Positions 1-8,819 of a DNA stretch of 33,111 nt are shown piece after piece. Below the pieces are notes generated by a model, which saw nothing but the letters and a program-made list of their open reading frames with translations, was not told the DNA's origin and did no database searches. Numbering within the stretch: position 1 is the first letter of the stretch; each line of letters starts with the position of its first letter. Source of the DNA: Paraglaciecola sp. (GTDB lineage: Bacteria; Pseudomonadota; Gammaproteobacteria; Enterobacterales; Alteromonadaceae); the NCBI RefSeq assembly GCF_030730205.1, contig NZ_JANQVQ010000030.1, forward strand, positions 33,003 through 66,113, read 5' to 3'. The translations under genes and the position numbers were made by a program.

Positions 1-36
1 CGTCGCGTAGCGCTAACTTTTTAGCTTTTAAAAAGT

Positions 37-61
37 AAGCCTGATATCAGGCTTTCTTTTT
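37..61. terminator. Intrinsic terminator overlapping the yebG stop
   Basis: An 18-base perfect palindrome at 37-54 (arms AAGCCTGAT / ATCAGGCTT) has T-rich tracts on both sides: CTTTTT at 56-61 on the plus strand, and ACTTTTT after the hairpin on the minus strand. The yebG stop codon (47-49) lies inside the hairpin. It probably ends yebG transcription and may work in both directions. Confidence 0.65.
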
Positions 62-337
62 ATCCAAAGTAATCACTTCGGCACTGTCTTCAGCTAATAC
101 TTGCTCGGCTGTTGTGCCTTTCAGTAACTTAGCCAAGGCACCTGAGTTTTTAGCTAACATAATGCCTAACTCTTCAAGCACCGAACCTTCGATGGCAAGA
201 CCTTTAGCCTCGATGTACTCACTCAGGTTATCCGCCAAATCCAACATTTTGTCGTATTTGTCTGCTTCTTTTTTATCTGCTGTCACAAATTTCTCAACCC
301 CTTTATGTTCTACAACATAGCGAATGATAATGGCCAT
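47..337 (-). CDS. yebG: YebG family SOS-inducible protein
   Basis: This small protein of 96 residues has the same length as E. coli YebG, a LexA-regulated protein of unclear biochemical role in the DNA-damage response. It shares the block KKEADKYDKMLD near residues 22-33 and the N-terminal RYVV pattern. The start is an ATG at 337 with a purine-rich GAGGAAG stretch upstream on the minus strand. A perfect LexA-type box lies about 207 bases upstream (546-561), which supports both the identity and SOS control. The gene lies downstream of the isc operon but is separated from it by a terminator at 585-614, so it is probably a unit of its own. The C-terminus is charged (LDKKKA). The family call is confident; the molecular function is unknown. 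Confidence 0.88.
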   Translation of the reverse strand: MAIIIRYVVEHKGVEKFVTADKKEADKYDKMLDLADNLSEYIEAKGLAIEGSVLEELGIMLAKNSGALAKLLKGTTAEQVLAEDSAEVITLDKKKA

Positions 338-543
338 TTCAGCTTCCTCTGGTTATACAGTAAATTGATTTACAAGACATTTATGCCTTTCATGCCGCGC
401 GGCGTTCACTTGACACTGCACATTTGTTGGCTGCACTCACTCGCCCCAATCGGTAAGCGACGCTGCGCTTTGTAAACTACGCTCAGGGCTCATTTATTTG
501 CCGTCGTGCAATGCCAATGAGCTTGAGCATAGGTTAACACAAC
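338..543 (-). other. Long yebG leader with a GC-rich, inverted-repeat-bounded insert
   Basis: About 200 bases separate the LexA box from the yebG start. The stretch is more GC-rich than its surroundings and carries a self-complementary GCCGCGCGGC at 394-403, a small hairpin GTAAAT-TG-ATTTAC at 360-373, and a pair TTTACAA (369-375) / TTGTAAA (470-476) facing each other about 100 bases apart. On the minus strand a possible 15-codon ORF begins at 530. It could be a long untranslated leader or a small non-coding repeat element inserted in the promoter region; nothing here decides which. Confidence 0.4.
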
Positions 544-563
544 AACTGTATATTAAAACAGTA
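544..563 (-). promoter_or_regulatory. LexA (SOS) box for yebG
   Basis: The core at 546-561 is CTGT-N8-ACAG with an AT-only spacer, flanked by A on one side and TA on the other: an exact match to the gammaproteobacterial LexA consensus. It is the only such site noticed in the intergenic regions and lies directly upstream of yebG, whose E. coli homologue is a classical SOS gene. Confidence 0.85.
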
Positions 564-584
564 TTTATCATTTATTTTGCTCAT

Positions 585-614
585 AAAAAAACCAACATCG
601 CTGTTGGCTTTTTT
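585..614. terminator. Terminator of the isc operon, after fdx
   Basis: The stem CCAACA (592-597) pairs with TGTTGG (602-607) around the loop TCGC. Seven A residues at 585-591 give a T7 tail on the minus strand, right for ending the isc operon. CTTTTTT follows on the plus strand, so it may be bidirectional. Confidence 0.8.
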
Positions 615-636
615 CATTGCTGATAGATGGTCAAGA

Positions 637-975
637 CTAGTGGCCTTCACTGACCTGATTAACCGTGTATCTTGGAATCTCAACTACTAAGTCTTCGTCT
701 TTAATGATGGCTTGGCAACCAAGGCGCGAGTCTGACTCTAAGCCCCAAGCTTTATCAAGCATATCCTCTTCTAACTCATCACCTTCGTCTAAAGAATCAA
801 AGCCCTCACGGACTAGTATGTGACAAGTGGTACACGCGCAGACTTTTTCGCACGCATGTTCGATCCCAATTCCATTCGACAAAGCCACATCAAGCACTGA
901 TACACCAGACTGTGCTTCAATTACTGCACCATCTGGACAAAGTTCTGGATGAGGTAAAAATATCACTTGAGGCAT
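637..975 (-). CDS. fdx: Isc-type [2Fe-2S] ferredoxin
   Basis: The adrenodoxin-type ferredoxin of the Isc system passes electrons during Fe-S cluster assembly on IscU. The 112-residue protein carries the four cluster ligands as C42-x5-C48-x2-C51 and C87, the same positions as in E. coli Fdx. It is the last gene of the operon, 42 bases after hscA, and is followed by a strong terminator. In E. coli the small gene iscX comes next; here no iscX-like ORF is present between fdx and yebG. Length and ligand spacing make the call firm. Confidence 0.96.
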   Translation of the reverse strand: MPQVIFLPHPELCPDGAVIEAQSGVSVLDVALSNGIGIEHACEKVCACTTCHILVREGFDSLDEGDELEEDMLDKAWGLESDSRLGCQAIIKDEDLVVEIPRYTVNQVSEGH

Positions 976-1017
976 TACATTATTCCTGTTCTAAGATCTG
1001 TGTTATCTATTAATTCT

Positions 1018-2886
1018 TTATAGGGTGTCAACAGAGTGACCGGCAAACGCTTTACGTATTGAGTGATCCATTCTACGCTCAGCAAAGGCCTGACTGAGCT
1101 TATCAACTTGCTCAATAGCGTGTTTAATCGCCTCTTTATCATCACCCTGTGCCGTTTGATGCAAACTCGTCAAGCTATGCTCTAATACTGTGATTTCTTC
1201 AGCGCTTAACAAGGTTTGACCATCTACTTGCAGAGCAGCTCGTAAGGTTTCTTCGACCCGCGACGCTTCTACTTGCTGCTCTTTTAACATCCTCGCTGCC
1301 ATGTCTTCTTTAGCGTGTTCCATTGACGCACTTAACATTTGCGTAATACTGTTTTCGTCTAAACCATAAGAGGGTTTTACTACGATCTGAGCTTGTACAC
1401 CGGTAGATTTTTCCATGGCAGTAACATTTAACAAACCATCTGCATCCACTTGAAAGGTGACCCTAATGTGAGCCGCTCCCGCCGCCATAGGCGGAATACC
1501 CGTTAAGGTAAACTTAGCAAGTGAACGGCAATCCGCTACTAGCTCTCTTTCACCTTGCAGAACATGCACCATCATTGCCGTTTGGCCGTCTTTAAACGTG
1601 GTAAATTCCTGCGCTTTAGCCACCGGAATAGTGGTATTACGGTGAATGATCTTCTCAACTAGGCCACCCATGGTTTCAATACCCAGTGACAATGGTAAAA
1701 CATCCAATAACAACATGTCGCTGTCGGGTTTATTGCCCACCAAAATGTCCGCTTGAATGGCCGCTCCGATGGCCACTACTTTATCAGGGTCAATAGAGGT
1801 CAAAGGACTTTGGCCGAAAAATTCTGCTACTTGTTGACGTACAAAAGGTACTCGAGTTGAGCCGCCCACCATCACAACAGCGAGGATTTGCTCTTTTTCA
1901 AGTTCGGCGTCGCGCAATGCACGGCGACTAGCACGCAGGGTATTTTTAACCAAAGGGGCAATAAGCGACTCAAAAGTGTTAATGCTGATCACCACTTTGT
2001 GCTCTAGTAGCTCATCATCAGTGAAAACTATGGTCACCGCAGATTCATGACTGAGTGTTTCTTTGGCAATTTTGGCTTGGTCTAGTAAGGTGCGATGTAA
2101 GGTTTTAGATAACTTGCCAGTTAATTCGGTTTTTTGGCGGATATGTTCGACTAACAACATATCAAAATCATCCCCACCTAAGGCTGAGTCACCGCCTGTG
2201 GCCAATACTTCAAATACGCCTTTATGCAAACGTAAAATAGAAATGTCGAAGGTTCCGCCGCCTAAGTCATAGACGGCGATCAGGCCCTCTTGCCCTGAAT
2301 CTAATCCATAGGCAATGGCCGCCGCAGTTGGTTCGTTTAATAAACGCAGCACGTTTAAACCTGCTAAAGTGGCGGCATCTTTGGTGCCTTGGCGCTGGGC
2401 ATCATCAAAATACGCGGGTACCGTAATAACTGCACCTGTCAGTTCATCACCGAGTGTTTTTTCAGCTCTTAATCGCAAGGTTTTTAAAATCTCGGCCGAT
2501 ACTTGGATCGGATTAACTTCACCGCTGCTAACTTGCATCAGCACCGACCCGCTTTCTTGCTGGTTAAAGGTGTAAGGCAGGTTGGGATAGGCTTGTTGAA
2601 TATCGTTGAGGTCGCGTCCTAAGAAACGTTTAACTGAAACCACCGTGTTGGCCGGATCCAGATTTGCATTTTGCGCTGCGACTTTACCCACTACCACATT
2701 ATCGCTTTGATAATGCACGACAGAAGGCAGCAGATGTTGCCCATCTTCGTCACTTAAGGTACTTGCTTCTGAGCTACGTACGCTGGCAACTAAAGAATTC
2801 GTGGTACCCAGATCGATACCCACAGCTAATTTACGTTGATGAGGAACGGCGCTCAGGCCTGGTTCAGATATTTGCAAAAATGCCAT
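1018..2886 (-). CDS. hscA: Fe-S assembly Hsp70 chaperone HscA
   Basis: This specialised Hsp70 uses ATP to release or transfer clusters from IscU, which it recognises through the LPPVK motif (present in the IscU of this window). At 622 residues it is close to the 616 of E. coli HscA. The actin-like ATPase domain shows DLGTTNS (residues 25-31), NEPTAAA (184-190), DLGGGTFD (207-214) and a GGSTRVP adenosine motif. A substrate-binding domain and a helical lid follow. The ATG start is 36 bases after hscB and the gene lies between hscB and fdx as in other isc operons. It lacks the long C-terminal tail typical of DnaK, and the operon context excludes DnaK. Confidence 0.97.
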   Translation of the reverse strand: MAFLQISEPGLSAVPHQRKLAVGIDLGTTNSLVASVRSSEASTLSDEDGQHLLPSVVHYQSDNVVVGKVAAQNANLDPANTVVSVKRFLGRDLNDIQQAYPNLPYTFNQQESGSVLMQVSSGEVNPIQVSAEILKTLRLRAEKTLGDELTGAVITVPAYFDDAQRQGTKDAATLAGLNVLRLLNEPTAAAIAYGLDSGQEGLIAVYDLGGGTFDISILRLHKGVFEVLATGGDSALGGDDFDMLLVEHIRQKTELTGKLSKTLHRTLLDQAKIAKETLSHESAVTIVFTDDELLEHKVVISINTFESLIAPLVKNTLRASRRALRDAELEKEQILAVVMVGGSTRVPFVRQQVAEFFGQSPLTSIDPDKVVAIGAAIQADILVGNKPDSDMLLLDVLPLSLGIETMGGLVEKIIHRNTTIPVAKAQEFTTFKDGQTAMMVHVLQGERELVADCRSLAKFTLTGIPPMAAGAAHIRVTFQVDADGLLNVTAMEKSTGVQAQIVVKPSYGLDENSITQMLSASMEHAKEDMAARMLKEQQVEASRVEETLRAALQVDGQTLLSAEEITVLEHSLTSLHQTAQGDDKEAIKHAIEQVDKLSQAFAERRMDHSIRKAFAGHSVDTL

Positions 2887-2922
2887 AATCTCGTTTCGTC
2901 TATTATTCGTTTAAACTAAAAA

Positions 2923-3450
2923 TTAAAAGTCGTTCAGTTGTTCGTCTTTACGTTCAATTTCTTGACGCAATTTGTACATAAACTTTAATTTACGGATGAT
3001 AATCGCCGCCCCCTGATTCGCTTGTTCACTGCCGACCAAAAGCTGCTCTTTAAGCGTCTTTAACTCATCAGCTATTATGCCTTTTATTTCATCATCAAGC
3101 TCAGCCAGTTTTTGCTCTGGTTGAGCATCATGCTCAATGTCTTCAAGCTGCTCACGCCATTCCATTTGCTGCATTAAAAATACATTATCTTGTAAGGTCG
3201 TTTGCTCATGTTGCAAATCGATTCCTCTGAGATTAAGCATATACTCTGCACGAGACAAAGGTGATTTTAAGGTTTGATAGCCGTCGTTCACTTGGGCATT
3301 TTTTTGTACCGATAACAAACGGTCACGATCACTGGCGGTGGCAAATTTGTCGGGATGAGTAAGCTGTTGCAACTTTTGATACGTGCTTGCTAACGCGCTT
3401 AGGTCGACATTGAAATTGACTTCGAGGTTAAACAGCTCAAAATAATTCAT
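2923..3450 (-). CDS. hscB: Fe-S assembly J-domain co-chaperone HscB
   Basis: HscB is the J-type co-chaperone that delivers IscU to HscA and stimulates its ATPase. The 175-residue protein begins with a J domain containing the invariant HPD motif at residues 32-34, and ends in the helical domain that binds IscU (roughly residues 90-170). E. coli HscB has 171 residues. It lies 36 bases before hscA. The 85-base gap from iscA holds an imperfect hairpin. Confidence 0.96.
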   Translation of the reverse strand: MNYFELFNLEVNFNVDLSALASTYQKLQQLTHPDKFATASDRDRLLSVQKNAQVNDGYQTLKSPLSRAEYMLNLRGIDLQHEQTTLQDNVFLMQQMEWREQLEDIEHDAQPEQKLAELDDEIKGIIADELKTLKEQLLVGSEQANQGAAIIIRKLKFMYKLRQEIERKDEQLNDF

Positions 3451-3505
3451 AGCGCTCGGTTTACCTTGCTTTTGACTGCTAAGTGGATGTTTAGCAAAGA
3501 AGAGT

Positions 3506-3533
3506 AAGGCAATACCCCTTAGGATATCGCCTT
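3506..3533 (-). other. Intercistronic hairpin between iscA and hscB
   Basis: Just past the iscA stop, an imperfect stem (AAGGC.ATA.CC on one side, GG.TAT.GCCTT on the other, with two mismatches) closes around a short loop. On the minus strand it is followed by ACTCTTCTTTGC rather than a clean T run, so it is a poor terminator. It could instead be an RNA processing or 3'-protecting structure separating iscRSUA from hscBA-fdx. Confidence 0.35.
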
Positions 3534-3535
3534 AT

Positions 3536-3859
3536 TTAAACGTTAAAGCTTTCGCCACAACCACATTCGCCATTGGCATTCGGATTATTAAACTGAAATC
3601 CCTCGTTCAAGCCTTCTTTAGCAAAATCTAATTGAGTACCGTCTAGATAGACCAAACTCTTGCCATCGATAATGACTTTTAAGCCATTATCTTCGAAGAC
3701 TGAATCATCTGGATTTAGCTCATCTACAAATTCAAGTACATAAGCCAAACCAGAACATCCAGTTGTTTTTACACCCAGCCGCAAACCGATGCCTGAGCCT
3801 CTATTTTTCAAGAAGCTTAATGCTCTGTTTGCCGCTGCTTCAGATACTTTAATACCCAA
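3536..3859 (-). CDS. iscA: A-type iron-sulfur carrier IscA (TTG start)
   Basis: IscA is an A-type carrier that takes Fe-S clusters to target proteins. I place the start at a TTG (3857-3859) because it has AGAGG eight bases upstream and gives exactly 107 residues, the E. coli IscA length, with SEAAA aligned as expected. The frame stays open further upstream, but that extension runs into iscU and has no IscA similarity. The three cluster/iron ligands are C35 (in TTGCSG), C99 and C101 (in ECGCGE), at the same numbers as in E. coli. The gene follows iscU by 28 bases. Confidence 0.93.
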   Translation of the reverse strand: MGIKVSEAAANRALSFLKNRGSGIGLRLGVKTTGCSGLAYVLEFVDELNPDDSVFEDNGLKVIIDGKSLVYLDGTQLDFAKEGLNEGFQFNNPNANGECGCGESFNV

Positions 3860-3887
3860 GGTATGGTCCTCTAACTCAATAACAGGT

Positions 3888-4271
3888 TTATTGATTATGT
3901 TTGCTTTTATAATCAGCCACTGCCGCTTTAATGGCATCTTCGGCCAATATAGAACAGTGAATTTTAACCGGAGGTAAAGCCAACTCGTGCGCAATATCAG
4001 TATTTTTAATCAAAACTGCTTCGTCTATAGACTTGCCTTTAACCCATTCGGTAACCAAAGAGCTTGATGCGATAGCTGAACCACAACCGTAGGTTTTGAA
4101 CTTTGCGTCTTCGATGATGCCGTTGGCATCAATCTTTAATTGCAGTTTCATTACATCACCACACGCCGGTGCGCCTACCATGCCAGTGGCAATGCTAGGA
4201 TCATTCTTGTCAAACCCACCAACGTTGCGTGGATTTTCGTAGTGGTCGATTACTTTTTCACTATAAGCCAT
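3888..4271 (-). CDS. iscU: Iron-sulfur cluster scaffold IscU
   Basis: IscU is the scaffold on which clusters are built from IscS-derived sulfur. The chosen start is the ATG at 4271, with GAAGG eight bases upstream, giving 127 residues that begin [18 protein letters not shown] as in the family. An in-frame TTG five codons earlier is less likely. The ligands C37, D39, C63, H105 and C106 are all present, and the HscA recognition motif LPPVK is at residues 99-103. It lies between iscS and iscA. Confidence 0.97.
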   Translation of the reverse strand: MAYSEKVIDHYENPRNVGGFDKNDPSIATGMVGAPACGDVMKLQLKIDANGIIEDAKFKTYGCGSAIASSSLVTEWVKGKSIDEAVLIKNTDIAHELALPPVKIHCSILAEDAIKAAVADYKSKHNQ

Positions 4272-4367
4272 GATATTTGCCTTCAATCGAGCTCGTTTGC
4301 TCGCTATTAACTAATTTAACGTTCTTTACTCTTAAACCGCTAGAGGTTGAATGTTTATGCCTACCAC

Positions 4368-5591
4368 TTAATGGTGAGCCCACTCAACTGTGTTTAAGTC
4401 GATACCTTCTTTATACATGTCCCACAAAGGTGACATTTCACGCAATTTGTCTATGGCGTTACGGATAACACCAATCACATAGTCGATTTCAGCTTCAGTA
4501 GTAAAACGGCCCATAGTGAAGCGAATTGAGCTATGTGCTAATTCATCATTCAAGCCTAACGCGCGAAGCACATAAGAAGGCTCAAGGCTGGCTGAGGTAC
4601 ATGCTGAGCCAGAGGATACCGCCATATCTTTAAGAGCCATAATCAGCGATTCACCTTCCACGTAAGCAAAACTCACATTTAAGTTACCTGCGATACGATG
4701 CTCTAAATCACCGTTAATGTAGACAGCTTCGATATCTTTGATTCCGTCCCATAAACGATTGCGCAACATCATTAGCCGTTCGTTTTCAGCGCCCATTTCC
4801 AATTTAGCGATATGGAATGCTTCCCCCATACCCACAATTTGGTGAGTCGCCATGGTGCCTGAGCGCATACCACGCTCGTGTCCACCGCCGTGCATTTGTG
4901 CTTCTAAGCGTACTCGTGGTTTACGGCTAACATATAACGCGCCGATACCTTTAGGGCCATAGGTTTTGTGAGCTGAGAACGACATCAAATCAACTTTTAA
5001 ATTCGCTAAATCAATTTGCACTTTCCCGGTGCTTTGCGCAGCATCAACATGGAATAAAATTTTACGTGGACGGCAAATTTCACCAATCGCAGCGATATCT
5101 TGAATCACACCTATTTCGTTATTAACGTGCATTACACTAATTAAAATAGTGTCAGGGCGAATCGCCGCAACTAGCTTATCTAAGTCAAGTAAACCATTTG
5201 GCTCAGGCGTTAAATAGGTCACTTCGTACCCTTCACGCTCAAGCTGACGACAGGTATCTAGTACCGCCTTATGTTCCGTTTTAACGGTGATGATATGCTT
5301 ACCTTGTTTGGCATAAAAGTTTGCTGCGCCTTTTATAGCAAGGTTATTTGATTCTGTTGCGCCAGAGGTAAATACAATCTCGCGCGGATCCGCATTAACT
5401 AAATCAGCAATTTGATTACGGGCAATATCGACTGCCTCTTCTGCAACCCAACCAAAGCGATGAGACCGGCTCGCTGGATTACCAAAAACGCCATCACTGG
5501 TTAAACATTCGGCCATTTTGGCGGCAACTCTAGGGTCAACTGGAGTTGTTGATGAATAATCCAAATAAATGGGAAGCTTAATATCGCTCAT
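4368..5591 (-). CDS. iscS: Cysteine desulfurase IscS
   Basis: This PLP enzyme converts cysteine to alanine and hands the persulfide sulfur to IscU and to tRNA thiolation partners. The 407-residue protein starts [20 protein letters not shown]. It has the PLP lysine K209 in [12 protein letters not shown], the PLP-contacting histidine in KTEHKAV (H107), and the active-site cysteine C331 in [14 protein letters not shown]. The C-terminal WAHH matches the IscU-contacting tail of E. coli IscS (404 residues). A GGAG ribosome binding site precedes the ATG. It follows iscR by 12 bases. Confidence 0.97.
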   Translation of the reverse strand: MSDIKLPIYLDYSSTTPVDPRVAAKMAECLTSDGVFGNPASRSHRFGWVAEEAVDIARNQIADLVNADPREIVFTSGATESNNLAIKGAANFYAKQGKHIITVKTEHKAVLDTCRQLEREGYEVTYLTPEPNGLLDLDKLVAAIRPDTILISVMHVNNEIGVIQDIAAIGEICRPRKILFHVDAAQSTGKVQIDLANLKVDLMSFSAHKTYGPKGIGALYVSRKPRVRLEAQMHGGGHERGMRSGTMATHQIVGMGEAFHIAKLEMGAENERLMMLRNRLWDGIKDIEAVYINGDLEHRIAGNLNVSFAYVEGESLIMALKDMAVSSGSACTSASLEPSYVLRALGLNDELAHSSIRFTMGRFTTEAEIDYVIGVIRNAIDKLREMSPLWDMYKEGIDLNTVEWAHH

Positions 5592-5603
5592 TTTTTACTC
5601 CGC

Positions 5604-6092
5604 TTATAACTGCAAGTTTATGGAAATTTCGTTAGCAGCTAATTGATTAAAATGTTTATTTTTGTCCTGACGCTCCGCAATGATTTTTACATCTTGTTGC
5701 GCCATGAGTTCACCGAGAGTGATATTATTAAGAAACATGCTGATACGTTCGCTTAAGCCTTCCCATAAATTATGGGTTAAACAACGTACACCGCTCTGAC
5801 AATCCGACATACCTTGGCAACGAGTTGCATCTACCGACTCATCAACCGCACGAATGACTTCGCCGATAGAAATAAGTGACGCTTCTCGCCCTAACTTATA
5901 ACCACCACCGGGACCGCGAACACTCTCGACTAATTGTTCTTTACGTAATCTTGAAAACAATTGTTCAAGATAAGAGAGAGAAATTTCTTGGCGTTCTGAT
6001 ATGTCAGCTAAAGACACTGGGCCGCGCTGTGAATGTAGTGATACATCCAGCATTGCTGTAACCGCGTAACGACCTTTAGATGTTAATTTCAT
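5604..6092 (-). CDS. iscR: Fe-S cluster sensing regulator IscR
   Basis: IscR is an Rrf2-family regulator that carries a [2Fe-2S] cluster and represses its own operon when clusters are plentiful. The 162 residues equal the E. coli length. A winged helix-turn-helix occupies about residues 1-70, with the recognition segment [14 protein letters not shown]. The cluster ligands C92, C98 and C104 and the nearby H107 are all present, so the holo-protein should form. It is the first gene of the isc operon, and two IscR-type sites precede it at 6129-6178, consistent with feedback autoregulation. Confidence 0.96.
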   Translation of the reverse strand: MKLTSKGRYAVTAMLDVSLHSQRGPVSLADISERQEISLSYLEQLFSRLRKEQLVESVRGPGGGYKLGREASLISIGEVIRAVDESVDATRCQGMSDCQSGVRCLTHNLWEGLSERISMFLNNITLGELMAQQDVKIIAERQDKNKHFNQLAANEISINLQL

Positions 6093-6120
6093 AAACAGTA
6101 CTCGCTCAAAAAGTGGCTAA

Positions 6121-6149
6121 ATTCTCACATAACCTACTAATTTAGTCAA
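6121..6149 (-). promoter_or_regulatory. Candidate sigma70 promoter of the isc operon
   Basis: On the minus strand, TTGACT (complement of 6144-6149) and GAGAAT (complement of 6121-6126) are 17 bases apart, which would start transcription near 6114, about 20 bases before the iscR ATG. The -35 element lies inside the proximal IscR box, so IscR binding would block polymerase. The -10 matches the consensus at only four of six bases. Confidence 0.55.
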
Positions 6150-6178
6150 GTATATACCCTAGTGTTTTAGTAGGGTAT
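6129..6178 (-). promoter_or_regulatory. Two abutting type-1-like IscR boxes
   Basis: Two 25-base sites lie end to end. The first (6129-6153) fits the type 1 pattern ATASYYGACTRWWWYAGTC... at about 23 of 25 positions by eye. The second (6154-6178) fits at about 22 and forms an inverted repeat with arms ATACCCTA / TAGGGTAT around nine bases. They lie 37-86 bases before the iscR start and cover the candidate -35, as in the E. coli iscR promoter. Confidence 0.75.
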
Positions 6179-6189
6179 TTATTGTGCAA

Positions 6190-7011
6190 TTAGATTTGTG
6201 GATCAAAAGACTCTTTCGCTTGTTGGCTATTCAGTTCCGCTTGCTGATTGGTAAATTCTTGTAATTCAAGGCTAGGCAATGATTTTCCGCACACCCCGCC
6301 ACCCATTTTGTTAATCGCAGCGCACATTTCTTCCACTTTTACGTCAATCAGGTGAACGTGATCAACCATCAGGCCAATAGCATTTGCGATTGGATCCGGA
6401 TTATCAGAGGCGACCGCGTAAGCATCAAAACCATACTTTTTAGCAATCTTTTCTCGATGTCCGTTCTTCGCTTTATCGGCATCTCGTTCGCCTTTTGACT
6501 TTTGTGTGACCACACGACCAGGAATACCTATTACCGTAGCGCCGTCAGGTACATCTCTGACAACCACTGAATTTGAACCTACTTTGGCGCCTTTGCCCAT
6601 CGTAATAGGACCAAGTACTTTTGCGCCTGCGCCGACGACAACATTGTCCATCAGTGTAGGATGACGTTTACCCGCTGACCAACTTGTTCCGCCGAGGGTT
6701 ACACCGTGATAAATCGTGACGTCGTCACCAATTTCAGCGGTTTCACCAATCACGACGCCCATACCGTGATCGATAAAAAAGCGACGACCCAAAGTAGCAC
6801 CTGGATGGATTTCAACCCCTGTCAACCAACGAGAAAAGGTTGACACAGAGCGAGCTAACCATAACCAATGGGCTTTCCATAAACGGTGACTGATACGATG
6901 CAACCAAATGGCATGTAACCCCGGGTAGTTAAACAATACTTCCATTGTTGAACGGGCCGCTGGATCACGATGAAACACGCTTTGAATATCTTCTTTAATC
7001 CGTTCAAACAT
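6190..7011 (-). CDS. cysE: Serine O-acetyltransferase CysE
   Basis: CysE acetylates L-serine with acetyl-CoA, the committed step of cysteine synthesis. The protein has 273 residues, a left-handed beta-helix of hexapeptide repeats (about 67-165) and the active-site block [12 protein letters not shown] with D81 and H82, plus H102 in [10 protein letters not shown]. The C-terminal residue is isoleucine, as in serine acetyltransferases that dock into CysK; this suggests, but does not prove, a cysteine synthase complex. It follows trmJ by two bases and ends 12 bases before the IscR boxes with no terminator in between, so read-through into the Fe-S operon is possible. The same order occurs in Pseudomonas and Azotobacter. 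Confidence 0.94.
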   Translation of the reverse strand: MFERIKEDIQSVFHRDPAARSTMEVLFNYPGLHAIWLHRISHRLWKAHWLWLARSVSTFSRWLTGVEIHPGATLGRRFFIDHGMGVVIGETAEIGDDVTIYHGVTLGGTSWSAGKRHPTLMDNVVVGAGAKVLGPITMGKGAKVGSNSVVVRDVPDGATVIGIPGRVVTQKSKGERDADKAKNGHREKIAKKYGFDAYAVASDNPDPIANAIGLMVDHVHLIDVKVEEMCAAINKMGGGVCGKSLPSLELQEFTNQQAELNSQQAKESFDPQI

Positions 7012-7013
7012 GG

Positions 7014-7736
7014 TTAGTCTTTCGCTTTTATACTTTTTTCAATGGAGGCCAATATTCCACGTAGAATATTGAATTCTTGTTCGTCAGGCCGAGCCCGATT
7101 AAATAGACGACGAAGCTTAGGCATTACCATACCCGGATGTTGCGGCTTTATAAAATTCGTTTTAAGTAGGGTTTGTTCCAAATGACTATAAAAAGCGTCC
7201 AAATCATCCACAAGAGGATAGGCCTCTACTGACTCTGGCTCACGAGTGCAGTTCAAAAAGGCCATACGCACCTCATAACACAAGGTTTGGACTGCAGCGG
7301 CCAAATTCAAAGAGCTGTAGTCAGGATTGGCAGGAATACACACATGAAAATGACACTGCTGTAATTCTTCGTTGCTCAAACCGTTATTTTCTCGCCCAAA
7401 CACTAGTGCAACGGGGTATTGACTGACTTCTGCCACCAATTTTTCGCCACACTCTCGGGGCTCTAACATAGGCCACGATAAGGTGCGTGAACGGGCACTG
7501 GTACCAACCACTAAGCCACACCCTTCAATCGCCTCAGCGAGAGTTGATACTTGCCTCGCGCCAGCGAGCACATCACCCGCCCCTGCTGCAAGTGCACTCG
7601 CCTGACCATCTGGGGGAGATACAGGATCGACTAAAACAAGTTGACTCAAACCCATCGTTTTCATGGCGCGTGCCGTTGAGCCGATATTGCCAGTATGAGA
7701 GGTGTTAACTAATACGATGCGGATATTTTCTAACAT
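7014..7736 (-). CDS. trmJ: tRNA (cytidine/uridine-2'-O)-methyltransferase TrmJ
   Basis: TrmJ is a SPOUT-class methyltransferase that modifies the ribose at tRNA position 32 using S-adenosylmethionine. The 240-residue protein (246 in E. coli) shows the three family motifs: [15 protein letters not shown] (residues 11-25), [15 protein letters not shown] (110-124) and the knot segment [17 protein letters not shown] (134-150). A C-terminal extension matching that of TrmJ follows. It begins a minus-strand run with cysE and the isc operon and is divergent from suhB, which is the E. coli arrangement as well. Confidence 0.93.
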   Translation of the reverse strand: MLENIRIVLVNTSHTGNIGSTARAMKTMGLSQLVLVDPVSPPDGQASALAAGAGDVLAGARQVSTLAEAIEGCGLVVGTSARSRTLSWPMLEPRECGEKLVAEVSQYPVALVFGRENNGLSNEELQQCHFHVCIPANPDYSSLNLAAAVQTLCYEVRMAFLNCTREPESVEAYPLVDDLDAFYSHLEQTLLKTNFIKPQHPGMVMPKLRRLFNRARPDEQEFNILRGILASIEKSIKAKD

Positions 7737-7928
7737 GACATTACGCTATTGAAAAATGGGCGCGGATAATACCAATAAATCTAAGAGCTGAACAGTTTAG
7801 CGGCAAAGTCACTGCGTGCTTTTTAAAACACACCACACATTTTCGAAAAAAGAATGAAATACTATTTACTAGCAAATTCATTTACGCTTCACTTAACTGG
7901 CTAAATCGAGTGCTTCACCAATTTGTGA

Positions 7929-7956
7929 TTGCGTAAATTTAAATAACTGGTAAACT
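7929..7956 (+). promoter_or_regulatory. Weak candidate promoter for suhB
   Basis: TTGCGT (7929-7934) and TAAACT (7951-7956) are 16 bases apart, about 70-100 bases before suhB. Both hexamers match the consensus only partly. The whole 292-base divergent gap 7737-8028 shows no ORF or hairpin that I would call, and no convincing trmJ promoter. Confidence 0.3.
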
Positions 7957-8028
7957 GCGCGGCGATTTTTTGTCCAACCCTAGCGGGTAGACTTAAGCTA
8001 ACGTTCTTTTACAATTGGTGGTTTATCT

Positions 8029-8802
8029 ATGCATCCTATGCTCAATATTGCAGTGCGTGCTGCGCGCGTTGCCGGTACGATTATTTCTCGTGGTTTCGAG
8101 AATCAGTCTGATTTAATGATTCAAGCCAAAGGTGACAACGACTACGTCACACGAATTGACAAAGAAGCTGAACAAGCAATTATTAGCAAGATTAAACAAT
8201 CCTACCCAGAACACAGCTTTGTGGGTGAAGAAGGCGGCATTGTCGCTGGAGACGAGGATTATAAATGGATTATCGATCCCTTAGATGGCACCACCAATTT
8301 TATCAAAGGCATTCCTCACTTTGCCATTTCTATTGCTTTAATGCACAAAGGTCGTTTAGACCAAGCCGTTGTATTTGACCCTATCCGCAGTGAATTATTT
8401 ACCGCAAGTAAAGGCGCTGGCGCTCAGCTTAATGGTTTTCGTATCCGTGCCAGTAAATCTCGTGAATTAAGTCAAACCGTATTAGCAACTGCATTTCCTT
8501 TTAAAGATAAATCGTCTTTACCACAGTCTCTTGAGAGCTTTAGTAAGATCTTTATGGAATCAGGCGACGTCCGCCGTTGTGGCTCAGCCGCTTTAGATTT
8601 AGCTTATGTTGCCAGTGGTCGTTACGACGGTTACTGGGAGCGTGGTTTAAAACCTTGGGACATTGCAGCTGGTGAACTATTGGTTCGTGAAGCCGGTGGC
8701 TTAGTCACTGATTTTAGCGGCGGTAACGATCCAATGAAAAAAGGTGAAATCGTTGCTGGTGCGCCCAAAGTTGTGCAAGCCCTAGTAAAATACTTAAAAT
8801 AG
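8029..8802 (+). CDS. suhB: Inositol-1-monophosphatase family protein SuhB
   Basis: SuhB hydrolyses inositol monophosphate in vitro; in E. coli it also binds RNA polymerase and assists rRNA antitermination. The 257-residue protein has the metal-binding signature with E67 (GEEGG), D83 and D86 (WIIDPLDGTTNF) and D211 (PWDIAAGELLVREAGG). The N-terminus MHPMLNIAVRAAR is that of SuhB. A GGTGG sequence precedes the ATG. It is divergent from trmJ and closed by a strong terminator. SuhB is preferred over CysQ or other family members because of the N-terminus and the trmJ neighbourhood. Confidence 0.93.
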   Translation: MHPMLNIAVRAARVAGTIISRGFENQSDLMIQAKGDNDYVTRIDKEAEQAIISKIKQSYPEHSFVGEEGGIVAGDEDYKWIIDPLDGTTNFIKGIPHFAISIALMHKGRLDQAVVFDPIRSELFTASKGAGAQLNGFRIRASKSRELSQTVLATAFPFKDKSSLPQSLESFSKIFMESGDVRRCGSAALDLAYVASGRYDGYWERGLKPWDIAAGELLVREAGGLVTDFSGGNDPMKKGEIVAGAPKVVQALVKYLK

Positions 8803-8819
8803 CCCAAGAGTTTAAGAGT

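Noticed and set aside
3860-3994. In-frame N-terminal extension of iscA (would give 152 residues)
   Set aside because: It runs into iscU, shows no IscA similarity and has no suitable start; the TTG at 3857-3859 gives the exact family length with a good ribosome binding site.
4272-4286. Five-codon N-terminal extension of iscU from a TTG
   Set aside because: The extension consumes the GAAGG ribosome binding site of the ATG at 4271, and the family begins at MAYSEK.
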